Shown here: piece by piece, positions 17,018 to 24,701 of the stretch | Numbering within the stretch: the stretch's first letter is position 1 | Layout: every line of letters begins with the position of its first letter | Assembly (NCBI RefSeq): GCF_024662015.1 | Contig: NZ_CP102480.1 | Span: 4,520,501 to 4,584,500 of the forward strand | Origin: Nisaea acidiphila | Lineage (GTDB): Bacteria > Pseudomonadota > Alphaproteobacteria > Thalassobaculales > Thalassobaculaceae | Direction of reading: 5' to 3' | DNA: 64,000 bases | Program-made: the position numbers and the translations under genes | The notes under the pieces: generated by a model | What the model saw: only the letters and a program-made list of their open reading frames with translations | Databases searched by the model: none | Told to the model about the DNA's origin: nothing

Positions 17018-19681
17018 CTAGAAGTAGAGCGAGATGTCCACGTGATCGGACTGGCAGGCCGCAACGTCGAGCGCGATGTCATGCGGCAGCCGCTCGAGCA
17101 GGCGGAGACCGATCGTGTTTCGGATCGCCGCTTCATACTCGTTCAGCTTGTTGCCGATCGCGCTCTGCGCCTGCTGACGCCAGGCAAGCTCCTCCTGATA
17201 GACCGCGATGGCCTTCTGAAGCTCTTCCAGAGCCTTCTCCTTGTCCGGGCTTTTGCCGCGCAGCGCACGGCGGGCCTTCGAGACAGCGGAACGCACTGAG
17301 CCGGCTTCGACCACTTCGCCGATCTTGCTCTCGACTTCCTTGATCAGCTCTTCCGTCTCTTTCGGATCGAGGTTCCGGATCGGATCGGCAAGTCCCTCGA
17401 TGTCACCGGAAAGCGCGGCGAGGGCGTCGGCGTCCCGCAGCGTCGCCTGCAGAACCGCGATCGGCTCATAGGCCGTATCCACTGTGCGGCGATAGGCGAG
17501 GCGTGCTTTCTTCTCCGCACCCAGGACCTTGGTGAAGGCCTTGTGATCGGGTTCCCAATTTGCCGGGATTTCGGCCTCGAGCTCTACCTGTTCGGCCTTC
17601 AGAACCTCGATCCGGCTGGCCAGTTTCTCGGCCTCGTCGAGCTTCTCGCCATTGGAACGTTTCAGCAGGTCGAGCTGGTCTTCGAGTTCCTTGATTTCGG
17701 CGATGTGCTTGGCGATGTCGCGCTGGGCCGCGCGGACCGCCATGTGAAGCGGACGGTAGTCCTTCGCCGCGTCCTCAATGGCAGCCGTCGCCGCGAAGGC
17801 TTCCTCGATGGCCGTGAAAGAGCCGTCGGCGGCCTTGAAGCTCTTTTTCAGATCGTTCTGCACCGACTTCGGAAGGAAGGAGATATCCCAGCTTTTCGCA
17901 TCTGCGATGGCGGCGCGGATCTCGTCGCCTTCTTCGGCGAAGGTCGCCATTACGTAATTCTCGATGCAGTTCTGCAGCCGCGGGTTTTTCGGCGGCGGCG
18001 CGCTTTCGGAGGTGAGCGACATCCGGTTCGGGATGTAGTTCACCAGCTGCGGTGTCAGACCGACGATCAAGAGGGCGAAAAGCTGCAGGCTGATGAAGGG
18101 GATCACGCCCTTGTACATCGAGAGGGTCTTCACCGCCTTCGGGGCGACGCCGCGCAGGTAGAACAGCGCAAAGCCGAAGGGCGGTGTGAGGAACGAGGTC
18201 TGGATGTTCAGGCCGATCATCACACCGAGCCAGACCGCGGTCACGTTGGCGGACGGATCGGCCAGCAGGATCGGCGCCACGATCGGAACCACCACAACGG
18301 CGATCTCGATGAAATCGAGGAAGAAGCCGAGAATGAAGATCACGCCCATGACGATGATGAATTGGGCCCAGAAACCGCCCGGCAGGCTGGTCAGGAATTC
18401 GCGCACCAGTTCCTCGCCGCCGAAGGCGCGGAAGGCCGCGGTCAGCATGGCGGCGCCGAGCAGGATGATGAAGACGAGAGCCGTGGTCTTGGCGGTCTCC
18501 ACCATGACACCGCGCAGGGTGTCCTCGGTCTTGAAGGCGCGCCAGCCGCTCCAGAGGATCGCCGCGAGGAAAACCACCACGGCAACCGACGCTATGACCA
18601 CGGCGATCACGTCGCCGGAATCGTGGATGGCGCGGATATTGATCGGATGGACGCTGGTCAGAACCAGAACGACGACGAGCGAGCCCATGGCCAGAATGGC
18701 CGGGACGAACGCTCCGGGTCGGCCTTCATAGAGGCGGTAACCGGCCATCACCATGGCGCCGACGGCACCGATGGCACCGGCCTGGTTCACGGTCGCGATG
18801 CCAGTGATGATCGAGCCCAGCACGACGAAGATCAGCGTCAGCGGCGGCACCAGGGACAGCAGCACACGGCCGGCGAATTTGCGGTCGTATTTGCCTTCGA
18901 ACGGCACGGCCGGCGCGATCGACGGCCGGAAGAAGGCCATGATCAGGATATAGGCCATGTAGAGGCCGACCAGGATCAGACCCGGGGCGAGGGCGCCCAT
19001 GAACATGTCGCCGGCGCTCGTGGAGCTGACGCCGAAGGAGCTCGGCATGGTGAACTCGCCGGTCGTCTCCTTGAAATAGGCGGTCCGCGCCATGCCCGCC
19101 TGATCGACGGCGCTCGCCAGCTGATCGGCGAGGATGATCAGAACGATGGAGGGCGGAATGATCTGCCCGAGCGTGCCGGAGGCGGCGATCGTACCGGTTG
19201 CGAGCGAGTGCGAGTAGTTGTTCCGCAGCATGGCCGGCAGCGAGATCAGGCCCATCGCGACCACGGTCGCGCCGACGATGCCGGTCGTCGCCGCCAGCAG
19301 CGCGCCGACGAAGACGACGGAGATGCCGAGTCCGCCTCGGATCGGACCGAAGAGCTGCGCCATGGAGACCAGCAGGTCCTCTGCGATCTTCGAGCGCTGC
19401 AGCATGATCCCCATGAAGACGAAGAGCGGGATGGCGATCAGTGTGTCTCGTTCGACTTCCCAATAAACGCCGCGGAAGTTCGTGACACCGGCCGTGAGCC
19501 AGTTCATCGGCCCGCCCTGGGCGAAATATGCGGCCGCGTCGCCGGCGAAGAGTTCGCCGGTGAGGGCGGCGAGGCCAATTGTGATGATCGCCGATCCCGG
19601 CAGCGCGAAGGCGACCGGGAAGCCCGACGCCAGCGCGCCGGCCATTATCACGACAAGCAGGAGGAGGAATACGAGTTCCAT
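17018..19681 (-). CDS. dctM: TRAP transporter large permease (DctM family) with long C-terminal coiled-coil domain
   Basis: The 887-residue product is about twice the usual DctM length (~430). Residues 1-555 form the ion-transporter-type membrane domain (GNTxP-like loops around 160-180 and GLNIQTSFLTPPFGFALFYLRG at 490-511). The domain is itself enlarged by a loop at 190-225 and extra hydrophobic helices near 325-380. From ~556 the protein is hydrophilic and charged, with helical, coiled-coil-like stretches (e.g. KHIAEIKELEDQLDLLKRSN, 658-677; 775-855) to the stop. There is no frameshift, and the frame is continuous into the terminator. The tail is presumably cytoplasmic; its role is unknown. 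It acts with DctQ and the DctP binding protein in sodium-driven uptake. Confidence 0.88.
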   Translation of the reverse strand: MELVFLLLLVVIMAGALASGFPVAFALPGSAIITIGLAALTGELFAGDAAAYFAQGGPMNWLTAGVTNFRGVYWEVERDTLIAIPLFVFMGIMLQRSKIAEDLLVSMAQLFGPIRGGLGISVVFVGALLAATTGIVGATVVAMGLISLPAMLRNNYSHSLATGTIAASGTLGQIIPPSIVLIILADQLASAVDQAGMARTAYFKETTGEFTMPSSFGVSSTSAGDMFMGALAPGLILVGLYMAYILIMAFFRPSIAPAVPFEGKYDRKFAGRVLLSLVPPLTLIFVVLGSIITGIATVNQAGAIGAVGAMVMAGYRLYEGRPGAFVPAILAMGSLVVVLVLTSVHPINIRAIHDSGDVIAVVIASVAVVVFLAAILWSGWRAFKTEDTLRGVMVETAKTTALVFIILLGAAMLTAAFRAFGGEELVREFLTSLPGGFWAQFIIVMGVIFILGFFLDFIEIAVVVVPIVAPILLADPSANVTAVWLGVMIGLNIQTSFLTPPFGFALFYLRGVAPKAVKTLSMYKGVIPFISLQLFALLIVGLTPQLVNYIPNRMSLTSESAPPPKNPRLQNCIENYVMATFAEEGDEIRAAIADAKSWDISFLPKSVQNDLKKSFKAADGSFTAIEEAFAATAAIEDAAKDYRPLHMAVRAAQRDIAKHIAEIKELEDQLDLLKRSNGEKLDEAEKLASRIEVLKAEQVELEAEIPANWEPDHKAFTKVLGAEKKARLAYRRTVDTAYEPIAVLQATLRDADALAALSGDIEGLADPIRNLDPKETEELIKEVESKIGEVVEAGSVRSAVSKARRALRGKSPDKEKALEELQKAIAVYQEELAWRQQAQSAIGNKLNEYEAAIRNTIGLRLLERLPHDIALDVAACQSDHVDISLYF

Positions 19682-19705
19682 CAGACGGGTTCGCTCTTCG
19701 GGTCT

Positions 19706-20767
19706 TTAATGTGCTGAGGCTTCTGCGATTTCGCGCTTGCCGGGTTCCTCGCGATAGTCGGCGAGGCTTTCGAGGATGTAGCTGGCGAACTGGATCATCA
19801 TCGAGATCGCGAAGATCCCGAGGAAACCGGCCATCAGATATTTCACATACATCCCGAAACCGGACTGCGAGACTTCGAAGCTCAGCAGCGGACTGTTGAT
19901 GATGGAGGTCTTGCCCCACATGCCGATGGCAAGGACGGTGACGCAAAGCGACATGCCGAGGAGCAGGGAGCCCCAGATATTGACCAGGCCCTTCATCCGG
20001 CTGGTAAGCCCGGCATAGAGCACGTCGACGCGGACATGCCCGTCTTCGTAGAGCGTGTAGGCGCTCGCGAAGAGGAAGAGGGCGCCGTACCAGAAGCGGA
20101 CGAGGTCGCCCTGGAAGGCCTGCTCGTAGGAGAAGATGAAGCGGCTGAGCACGATGCTGAGCTCCGCCGCGACGACGAGGAGAGCCAGCCAGGTAAAGCC
20201 GAGGGAGCGGGTGAAGGCGGCCGTCACGCAGCCCGCAAGCACCAGCGGAATATGGACATAAGCGCCGCGGAACTGCGAGCGCCCCAGCGCCGTCGCGAGA
20301 TCGTCGCCGAAAATCGCCGGAAGCAGGTCTTCGACCCGGAGGAAGGAAATCACCATGTCGGCAAGTCCGACAAAGATGACCGCCCAGAATGAGGCGCGGA
20401 TGATGTAGGCGGCGATGCCGACCATCGTCTGCGAGTCATGCCGCAACGGCTTTTCCGGCGTCCGCTTGGTGTAGATCGCGGCGCCGAGGATGCAGAGCAG
20501 ATAGGACAGCGTCTGCAGCGCGCCGAGGATCGTAGCGGTTCCGTCGAGCGGCTGTTTCGGAGCCGCGCCGGGCAAAATGCCGAGATCCCCGAGGAAGGTG
20601 ATCATGCTCGGCCAGTCCAGCCAGAAGATGAGGTAGTTGTTCAGCGCGAACATCAGAGTGACGCTGACAACGCTCCAGCAGAAAATCCGAGTGAATGCAG
20701 AAACGGGCGTCTGATAACCAGACGCCGCCGCGGCGCCCGCAGGCGCGCCCGAAGCCGATCCGACCAT
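19706..20767 (-). CDS. dctQ: TRAP transporter small permease (DctQ family), extended form
   Basis: A 353-residue membrane protein between dctP and dctM. The C-terminal ~170 residues carry the DctQ fold (YEQAFQGDLVRFWYGALFLFASAYTLYEDGHVRVDVLY, with the conserved E/D-rich segment, then the GSLLLGMSLCVTVLAI helix). The N-terminal half adds about four further hydrophobic segments, making it nearly twice the usual 160-220 residues. An enlarged Q subunit accompanying an enlarged M subunit suggests that they co-evolved. The gap to dctM is 24 bp. Confidence 0.82.
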   Translation of the reverse strand: MVGSASGAPAGAAAASGYQTPVSAFTRIFCWSVVSVTLMFALNNYLIFWLDWPSMITFLGDLGILPGAAPKQPLDGTATILGALQTLSYLLCILGAAIYTKRTPEKPLRHDSQTMVGIAAYIIRASFWAVIFVGLADMVISFLRVEDLLPAIFGDDLATALGRSQFRGAYVHIPLVLAGCVTAAFTRSLGFTWLALLVVAAELSIVLSRFIFSYEQAFQGDLVRFWYGALFLFASAYTLYEDGHVRVDVLYAGLTSRMKGLVNIWGSLLLGMSLCVTVLAIGMWGKTSIINSPLLSFEVSQSGFGMYVKYLMAGFLGIFAISMMIQFASYILESLADYREEPGKREIAEASAH

Positions 20768-20792
20768 GTTCTGAAGTCTTCTTTCGAGAGAG

Positions 20793-20818
20793 GAGACGGG
20801 ATCTTGCGATCCCGTCTC
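20793..20818 (-). other. Intercistronic stem-loop between dctP and dctQ
   Basis: A perfect 11-bp stem (20793-20803 with 20808-20818) with a 4-nt loop lies 23 bp after the dctP stop. No U-run follows, so it probably protects the dctP message from 3' decay rather than ending all transcription. Confidence 0.6.
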
Positions 20819-20841
20819 TATCAGGTGCGTTTCCTAGTCGA

Positions 20842-21945
20842 TTACATGCCGAGAACGCGGTTGCGCTTCTCGGAGTAGCCGACGTCGGCGAGCTTCAGCC
20901 AGCCGCCGGCGGCGGAACGGGCATTCAGGAAGCTCTCGTGGACCTTGTTGGCGAGATCGCTGTGCTGGCGGGTCTCTTCGAAGACCTGCTCCGCGGCATC
21001 GCCGAACGCGTCATAGACGTCGTCGTTGAATTCGCGGACCTCGACGCCGTGCTCGTCGATCAGCTTGCGCAGATACTCACCGTTCTTGGCGTTGTATTCC
21101 GCCATCATCCAGTCGTTGGTCTGGCCGGCGACGGACTTGATGATCGCCTGGTCGGTCTTGGACAGGGTACCCCACCAGGAGGCGTTGATGCCGAGGGAGT
21201 CGAACCCGCCCGGCTCGTGCATGCCCGGATAGTAGTAGTACTTGGTGGCTTCGTAGAACTTCATCGCATAGTCGTTCCACGGACCGACCCACTCGGTCGC
21301 CTCGATGGCGCCGGAGACCAGGTTTTCATAGATCTGGCCGCCCGGCAGGGACACCGGGGAGGCGCCCAGCTTGGCCATGACGTCGCCGCCGAGGCCCGGG
21401 ATACGCATCTTCAGGCCCTTGAGGTCGTCGGCGCTGTTGATTTCCTTGTTGAACCAGCCGCCCATCTGCACGCCGGTGTTGCCGGCCGCGAGGCACTTGA
21501 GGCCGAAGTCGCCGGCCAGCTCGTCCCAAAGCTCCTGACCGCCCATGTGATGGATCCAAGCGGCCATCTCGTTGTAGGTCAGGCCAAACGGCACCGAAGT
21601 GAAGTAGGCCCAGGCCGGATGCTTGCCTTTCCAGTAATAGTCGGCGGCGTGGTAAGCCTGCGCGTTACCGGAAGCGACTTCGTCGAACGAGTCGAACGCA
21701 CCGACGCGCTCGCCGGCGGCGAAGTACTGAACCTGGATCTTACCGCCCGAGGTTTCCTGAATCCGCTCAGCCATCAGCTGGGCATTGGTGCCCAGGCCCG
21801 GGAAGTCACGACCCCAGGTCGAGACGATCACCATTTCGATGCGCTCTTGGGCGAGAGACGGTTTCGGGAAAGACGATGCAGCAGCGGCGGCGGCACCGCC
21901 GACGCCGGCCAGCCCAGCTTTGGAGATAAAGTCGCGACGTTTCAT
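20842..21945 (-). CDS. dctP: TRAP transporter substrate-binding protein (DctP family), Tat-exported
   Basis: The 367-residue protein starts with a twin-arginine signal (MKRRDFISKAGLAGVGG, then Ala-rich to SLAQE near residue 33), suggesting export in folded form. The body fits the DctP fold: GKIQVQYFAAGERVGAFDSF, PFGLTYNEMAAWIHHMGG, and LKGLKMRIPGLGGDVMAKLG with the conserved Arg of the carboxylate site, followed by EATEWVGPWNDYAMKFYE. These resemble the TakP-like branch that binds 2-oxo or 2-hydroxy carboxylates, but the ligand is inference. It is first in the dctPQM operon; a 254-bp leader separates it from the Lrp gene. Confidence 0.88.
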   Translation of the reverse strand: MKRRDFISKAGLAGVGGAAAAAASSFPKPSLAQERIEMVIVSTWGRDFPGLGTNAQLMAERIQETSGGKIQVQYFAAGERVGAFDSFDEVASGNAQAYHAADYYWKGKHPAWAYFTSVPFGLTYNEMAAWIHHMGGQELWDELAGDFGLKCLAAGNTGVQMGGWFNKEINSADDLKGLKMRIPGLGGDVMAKLGASPVSLPGGQIYENLVSGAIEATEWVGPWNDYAMKFYEATKYYYYPGMHEPGGFDSLGINASWWGTLSKTDQAIIKSVAGQTNDWMMAEYNAKNGEYLRKLIDEHGVEVREFNDDVYDAFGDAAEQVFEETRQHSDLANKVHESFLNARSAAGGWLKLADVGYSEKRNRVLGM

Positions 21946-22199
21946 TGCGAAGCTCCCTAGTTAGATTGTTTCTTCAAGTGCGAATGGATCGCCGAGTGAA
22001 GCCACTGACCGCACCCTTTACAAGTGCCTATTCGCAGCTCGCCGGAATTAGTGCGATTGAATTTCCAATTTGGCAACCATTCAGTTCCACTAATACCGCA
22101 ATGCGGCATAATTGTGCGCGGGCTGCCTGATTCCGGGTTCGAAAATGTCAAATTTTCGGATTTTGAACTTTCGAAACGCCGTCGAATCACGGTCTGCGG

Positions 22200-22649
22200 T
22201 CAAACCGGCAGGGCCGTGGTGTCCTTGATCGTTTCCATGGAGAAGCGCGAAGTGACCTCGCTCAGCGCGGTCAGCTCGACCAGATTTTTGTAGAAAAGAT
22301 CGAAGCTGCGCATGTCCGGCACGACCACTTTGAGCAAGTAGTCGACTTCGCCGGCCATGCGATGGAACTCAAGCACTTCGGGCATCCCCTCGACGGTTTT
22401 GGCAAAGGTCTGTAGCCAGTCCGCCGAATGCTCGCCCGTCTTGATGCTGACGAAGACGGTCAAACCGTAGCCGAGCTTGTCGGCATCAAGAACGGCGACC
22501 TGCCGTTTGATCAGCCCGTCAGTCTGCATCCGGTTGATGCGCTTCCAGCATGGCGAGGCGGATAGCCCGACCTGCCGCGCGATATCAGAGACCGAGATGC
22601 TGCTGTCCTCCTGCAGGAGGCGCAGGATCTTTCTGTCCATGTCATCCAT
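22200..22649 (-). CDS. Lrp/AsnC family transcriptional regulator
   Basis: About 149 residues. The N-terminal HTH is MDRKILRLLQEDSSISVSDIARQVGLSASPCWKRINRMQTDGLI, followed by the RAM ligand-binding domain (VFVSIKTGEHSADW, EFHRMAGEVDYLLKVVVPDM, SRFSMETIKDTTALPV). The ATG at 22649 is used; a TTG two codons upstream and an ATG three codons downstream are alternatives. It lies on the same strand just upstream of the TRAP operon, so it may regulate it in response to an amino or 2-oxo acid. This is inference. Confidence 0.88.
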   Translation of the reverse strand: MDDMDRKILRLLQEDSSISVSDIARQVGLSASPCWKRINRMQTDGLIKRQVAVLDADKLGYGLTVFVSIKTGEHSADWLQTFAKTVEGMPEVLEFHRMAGEVDYLLKVVVPDMRSFDLFYKNLVELTALSEVTSRFSMETIKDTTALPV

Positions 22650-22803
22650 TCTCAAATTTCCCGATCTGAGACAAACGTCGTCAAAGTTGGTGTGATGTGG
22701 GAACGATATGTTCTATTTGAGGGGGCGTTATTGTCGATTTGGGAAAAATAATGATATTTCAGGAGCGTTGAGAGTTCAACAGCTCTCCTCTCCCGGAAAC
22801 GGG

Positions 22804-22853
22804 AACGCGGCGATTTGAAGGGCAGCTTGCGGCCGCGACAGCAACCGCTAAAG
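22804..22853 (+). promoter_or_regulatory. SAM-II-like riboswitch aptamer ahead of the cysG operon
   Basis: The element has stem P1 CGCGGC/GCCGCG (22806-22811, 22832-22837) and a loop holding GATTTG (22812-22817) and GCTTGC (22825-22830). A pseudoknot strand GCAACC (22841-22846) pairs with GCTTGC save one C-C mismatch, and is directly followed by GCTAAA (22847-22852). Order, spacing and the AUUUG, GCUUGC and GCUAAA cores match the alphaproteobacterial SAM-II (metA) class. Its location 100 bp ahead of a SAM-using siroheme synthase in a sulfur operon fits. A covariance-model check was not possible here. Confidence 0.65.
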
Positions 22854-22855
22854 CG

Positions 22856-22884
22856 CCACGGGACGGATCCCGTGGGCCCTTTCG
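22856..22884 (+). terminator. Hairpin after the SAM-II-like aptamer, possible expression platform
   Basis: A perfect 7-bp stem CCACGGG/CCCGTGG (22856-22862, 22869-22875) starts 3 nt after the aptamer and is followed by GCCCTTTCG. The U-run is short (three T), so it may act as a weak terminator or as a switch hairpin that controls access to the leader ORF start. Confidence 0.45.
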
Positions 22885-22906
22885 TAACGACGGAATGGAG
22901 CCGGCC

Positions 22907-22957
22907 ATGGGGTCGCATCTTGGACCAGATCTATTCTTCACGGGCGCCCGCCAATGA
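22907..22957 (+). CDS. Short leader ORF (16 codons) translationally coupled to cysG
   Basis: ATG 22907 is preceded by GGAG at 22897-22900 (6-nt spacing) and encodes MGSHLGPDLFFTGARQ. Its TGA (22955-22957) overlaps the cysG ATG (22954-22956). cysG itself has no Shine-Dalgarno site, so ribosomes finishing the leader would re-initiate at cysG. There is no Cys or Met run to suggest classical attenuation; it is more likely a coupling device read out by the upstream riboswitch. Confidence 0.45.
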   Translation: MGSHLGPDLFFTGARQ

Positions 22958-24366
22958 AGTACCTGCCGATCTTTGCGGACCTCGCCGGCCAGCATGCTTT
23001 GCTCGTGGGCGGCAACGAGGATTCTGCTCGCAAGCTTCGTCTTCTTCTGAAGACCGAGGCGCGAATTCGGGTCGTGAGCTCCGCTCCGAACGCCGAGGTC
23101 TCCCGACTTGCGGCGGAAGGCCGGATCGACCTGCGCCGCCGGCCGTTCGAAACGGCGGACCTCGCCGATGTCAGGATCGCCATTCTCGGCGATGCCGAAG
23201 CCCTGGACATTGAAGAGGTTGCGCGCGAGATACGCGCGACCGGTGTCCCGACCAATGTCGTCGACCGGCCGGATCTTTCCACCTTCATCATCCCCGGTAT
23301 CGTCGACCGGGACCCGATCGTTGTCGCTATCGGCAGCGAGGGCGCGGCGCCGGTCATGGTGCGGCGGATCCGTGAGCGCATCGAAGCACTCCTGCCGGTG
23401 CGGCTGGGCGCGCTCGCCCGGTTTGCGCAGAGTTTCCGGGGCGCTGTTTCGGCCGCGATCGGCGACGGCGGTGTGCGCCGCCTGTTCTGGGAGCGGTTTT
23501 TCGACGGTCCGGTCGCGCGGGACGTCCTCGCTGGACGCGAGGGCGGGACGCGCGAGGCGATGCTGCGGCTTGTAAATACGGCAGGCGCGCGCGCGGAGCG
23601 GAGGGGCTCCGTTGCACTGGTCGGCGCCGGTCCGGGGGATCCTGACCTTCTGACCCTGAGGGCCCTGCGCCTGATGCAGGACGCGGATGTAATCGTGCAC
23701 GACGCACTGATCGGTCCGACCATGCTTGATTACGTTCGGCGGGATTCGATCCGGGTGGATGTCGGAAAGCGGGCAGGGCGCGCTTCCTGGAGCCAGGACG
23801 AGATCAACGCCGTGCTCGCCGAGCATGCGGAGGCGGGCCGGCGCGTTGTCCGGCTCAAGGGCGGCGATCCGTTCATTTTCGGCCGCGGCGGAGAGGAACT
23901 CGCCTATCTGAAGGCGCGCGGTATCTCCGTGGACATCGTTCCCGGCGTGACCGCCGCTCTCGGGGCGGCGTCCGCCGCCGGACTGCCGCTGACGCATCGC
24001 GATCACGCGAACCGTCTGACGATCCTGACCGGACACGACCGCAACGGCTATTCGGACTTCGACGCCAATGTGCTCGCGGATCCGAAAGGCACGCTCGTCA
24101 TCTATATGGGCCTTGGCGCGGCACCCCGGATCATGGCCGCGGCGCTCGATGCGGGCCGCGCCGCCGAGACGCCGGTCGCGGTGATCGAGAAAGCCACTCT
24201 GCCGGAGCAGCGTGTGCTGAAGGCCTCGCTCGGCAACCTCGCCAATCTGGTAGAAGAGCAGCGTGTGGAGGCACCGGCTTTGATCGTGATCGGCGACGTG
24301 GCGGCTCTGGCCGAGGGTGAGACTTTCGAGACCGTCGGCGGAGAGCGCCGCCGTCTCGCTGTCTAG
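22954..24366 (+). CDS. cysG: Siroheme synthase (uroporphyrinogen-III C-methyltransferase / precorrin-2 dehydrogenase / ferrochelatase)
   Basis: The 470-residue product fuses the NAD-dependent dehydrogenase/chelatase module (residues 1-~210; the N-terminal nucleotide loop reads LVGGNEDSARKL) to the SAM uroporphyrinogen methyltransferase (VALVGAGPGDPDLLTLRALR from ~222, GGDPFIFGRGGEEL near 303, VPGVTAALGAASAAGLPLTHR). It makes siroheme, the cofactor of the sulfite reductase encoded two genes on. The length is typical. The N-terminal glycine motif is degenerate relative to GGGxVAxRK. It is first in the cysG-DUF2849-cysI-DUF934 operon, behind a SAM-II-like riboswitch and a leader ORF. Confidence 0.93.
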   Translation: MKYLPIFADLAGQHALLVGGNEDSARKLRLLLKTEARIRVVSSAPNAEVSRLAAEGRIDLRRRPFETADLADVRIAILGDAEALDIEEVAREIRATGVPTNVVDRPDLSTFIIPGIVDRDPIVVAIGSEGAAPVMVRRIRERIEALLPVRLGALARFAQSFRGAVSAAIGDGGVRRLFWERFFDGPVARDVLAGREGGTREAMLRLVNTAGARAERRGSVALVGAGPGDPDLLTLRALRLMQDADVIVHDALIGPTMLDYVRRDSIRVDVGKRAGRASWSQDEINAVLAEHAEAGRRVVRLKGGDPFIFGRGGEELAYLKARGISVDIVPGVTAALGAASAAGLPLTHRDHANRLTILTGHDRNGYSDFDANVLADPKGTLVIYMGLGAAPRIMAAALDAGRAAETPVAVIEKATLPEQRVLKASLGNLANLVEEQRVEAPALIVIGDVAALAEGETFETVGGERRRLAV

Positions 24367-24369
24367 GAA

Positions 24370-24684
24370 ATGAGTGAGATGAAAGAGAAGAACCAGGTCA
24401 TGACCGCGAACCGGCTGGGCGACGGCGCCGTCGTCTACCTCGCCGAGGACGACGATTGGGTGCTGAGCCTCGATGCCGCGGAGATCGCCGAGAGCGAGGA
24501 GGAGGCGATCCGGCTGGAGGAGCGTGCCGGCCTCGCCATGAAGCAACAGAAGGTCGTCGGGCCGTATCTTTTCGCGGTTTCCGTAACGGGAGAATACGTC
24601 GCGCCGATCAGCCAGCGCGAGATCATCCGCGCGGCGGGTCCGACGGTCGGCACCGACCTGCCCGAAACCACACCTTTGCGCTGA
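24370..24684 (+). CDS. DUF2849 domain protein
   Basis: A 104-residue alphaproteobacterial protein found between siroheme synthase and sulfite reductase genes. Seen are MTANRLGDGAVVYLAEDDDW, an acidic helix (EIAESEEEAIRLEERA) and VVGPYLFAVSVTGEYVAPISQRE, with the C-terminal phrase about arriving at IIRAAGPT. No enzymatic motif is visible. Conserved linkage suggests an accessory role in sulfite reduction, such as electron transfer or assembly. It starts 4 nt after cysG. Confidence 0.82.
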   Translation: MSEMKEKNQVMTANRLGDGAVVYLAEDDDWVLSLDAAEIAESEEEAIRLEERAGLAMKQQKVVGPYLFAVSVTGEYVAPISQREIIRAAGPTVGTDLPETTPLR

Positions 24685-24701
24685 GTCCGGAAGTTCGAGA
24701 G

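Noticed and set aside
17543-19717. 724-codon open frame antisense to the TRAP permease
   Set aside because: The product is His/Asp/Arg-rich low-complexity sequence with no family match; it mirrors GC-rich codon use of dctM, whose frame has clear membrane helices.
22759-24546. 595-codon open frame antisense to cysG
   Set aside because: It is an anticoding shadow; it also spans the riboswitch and has no protein-like features.
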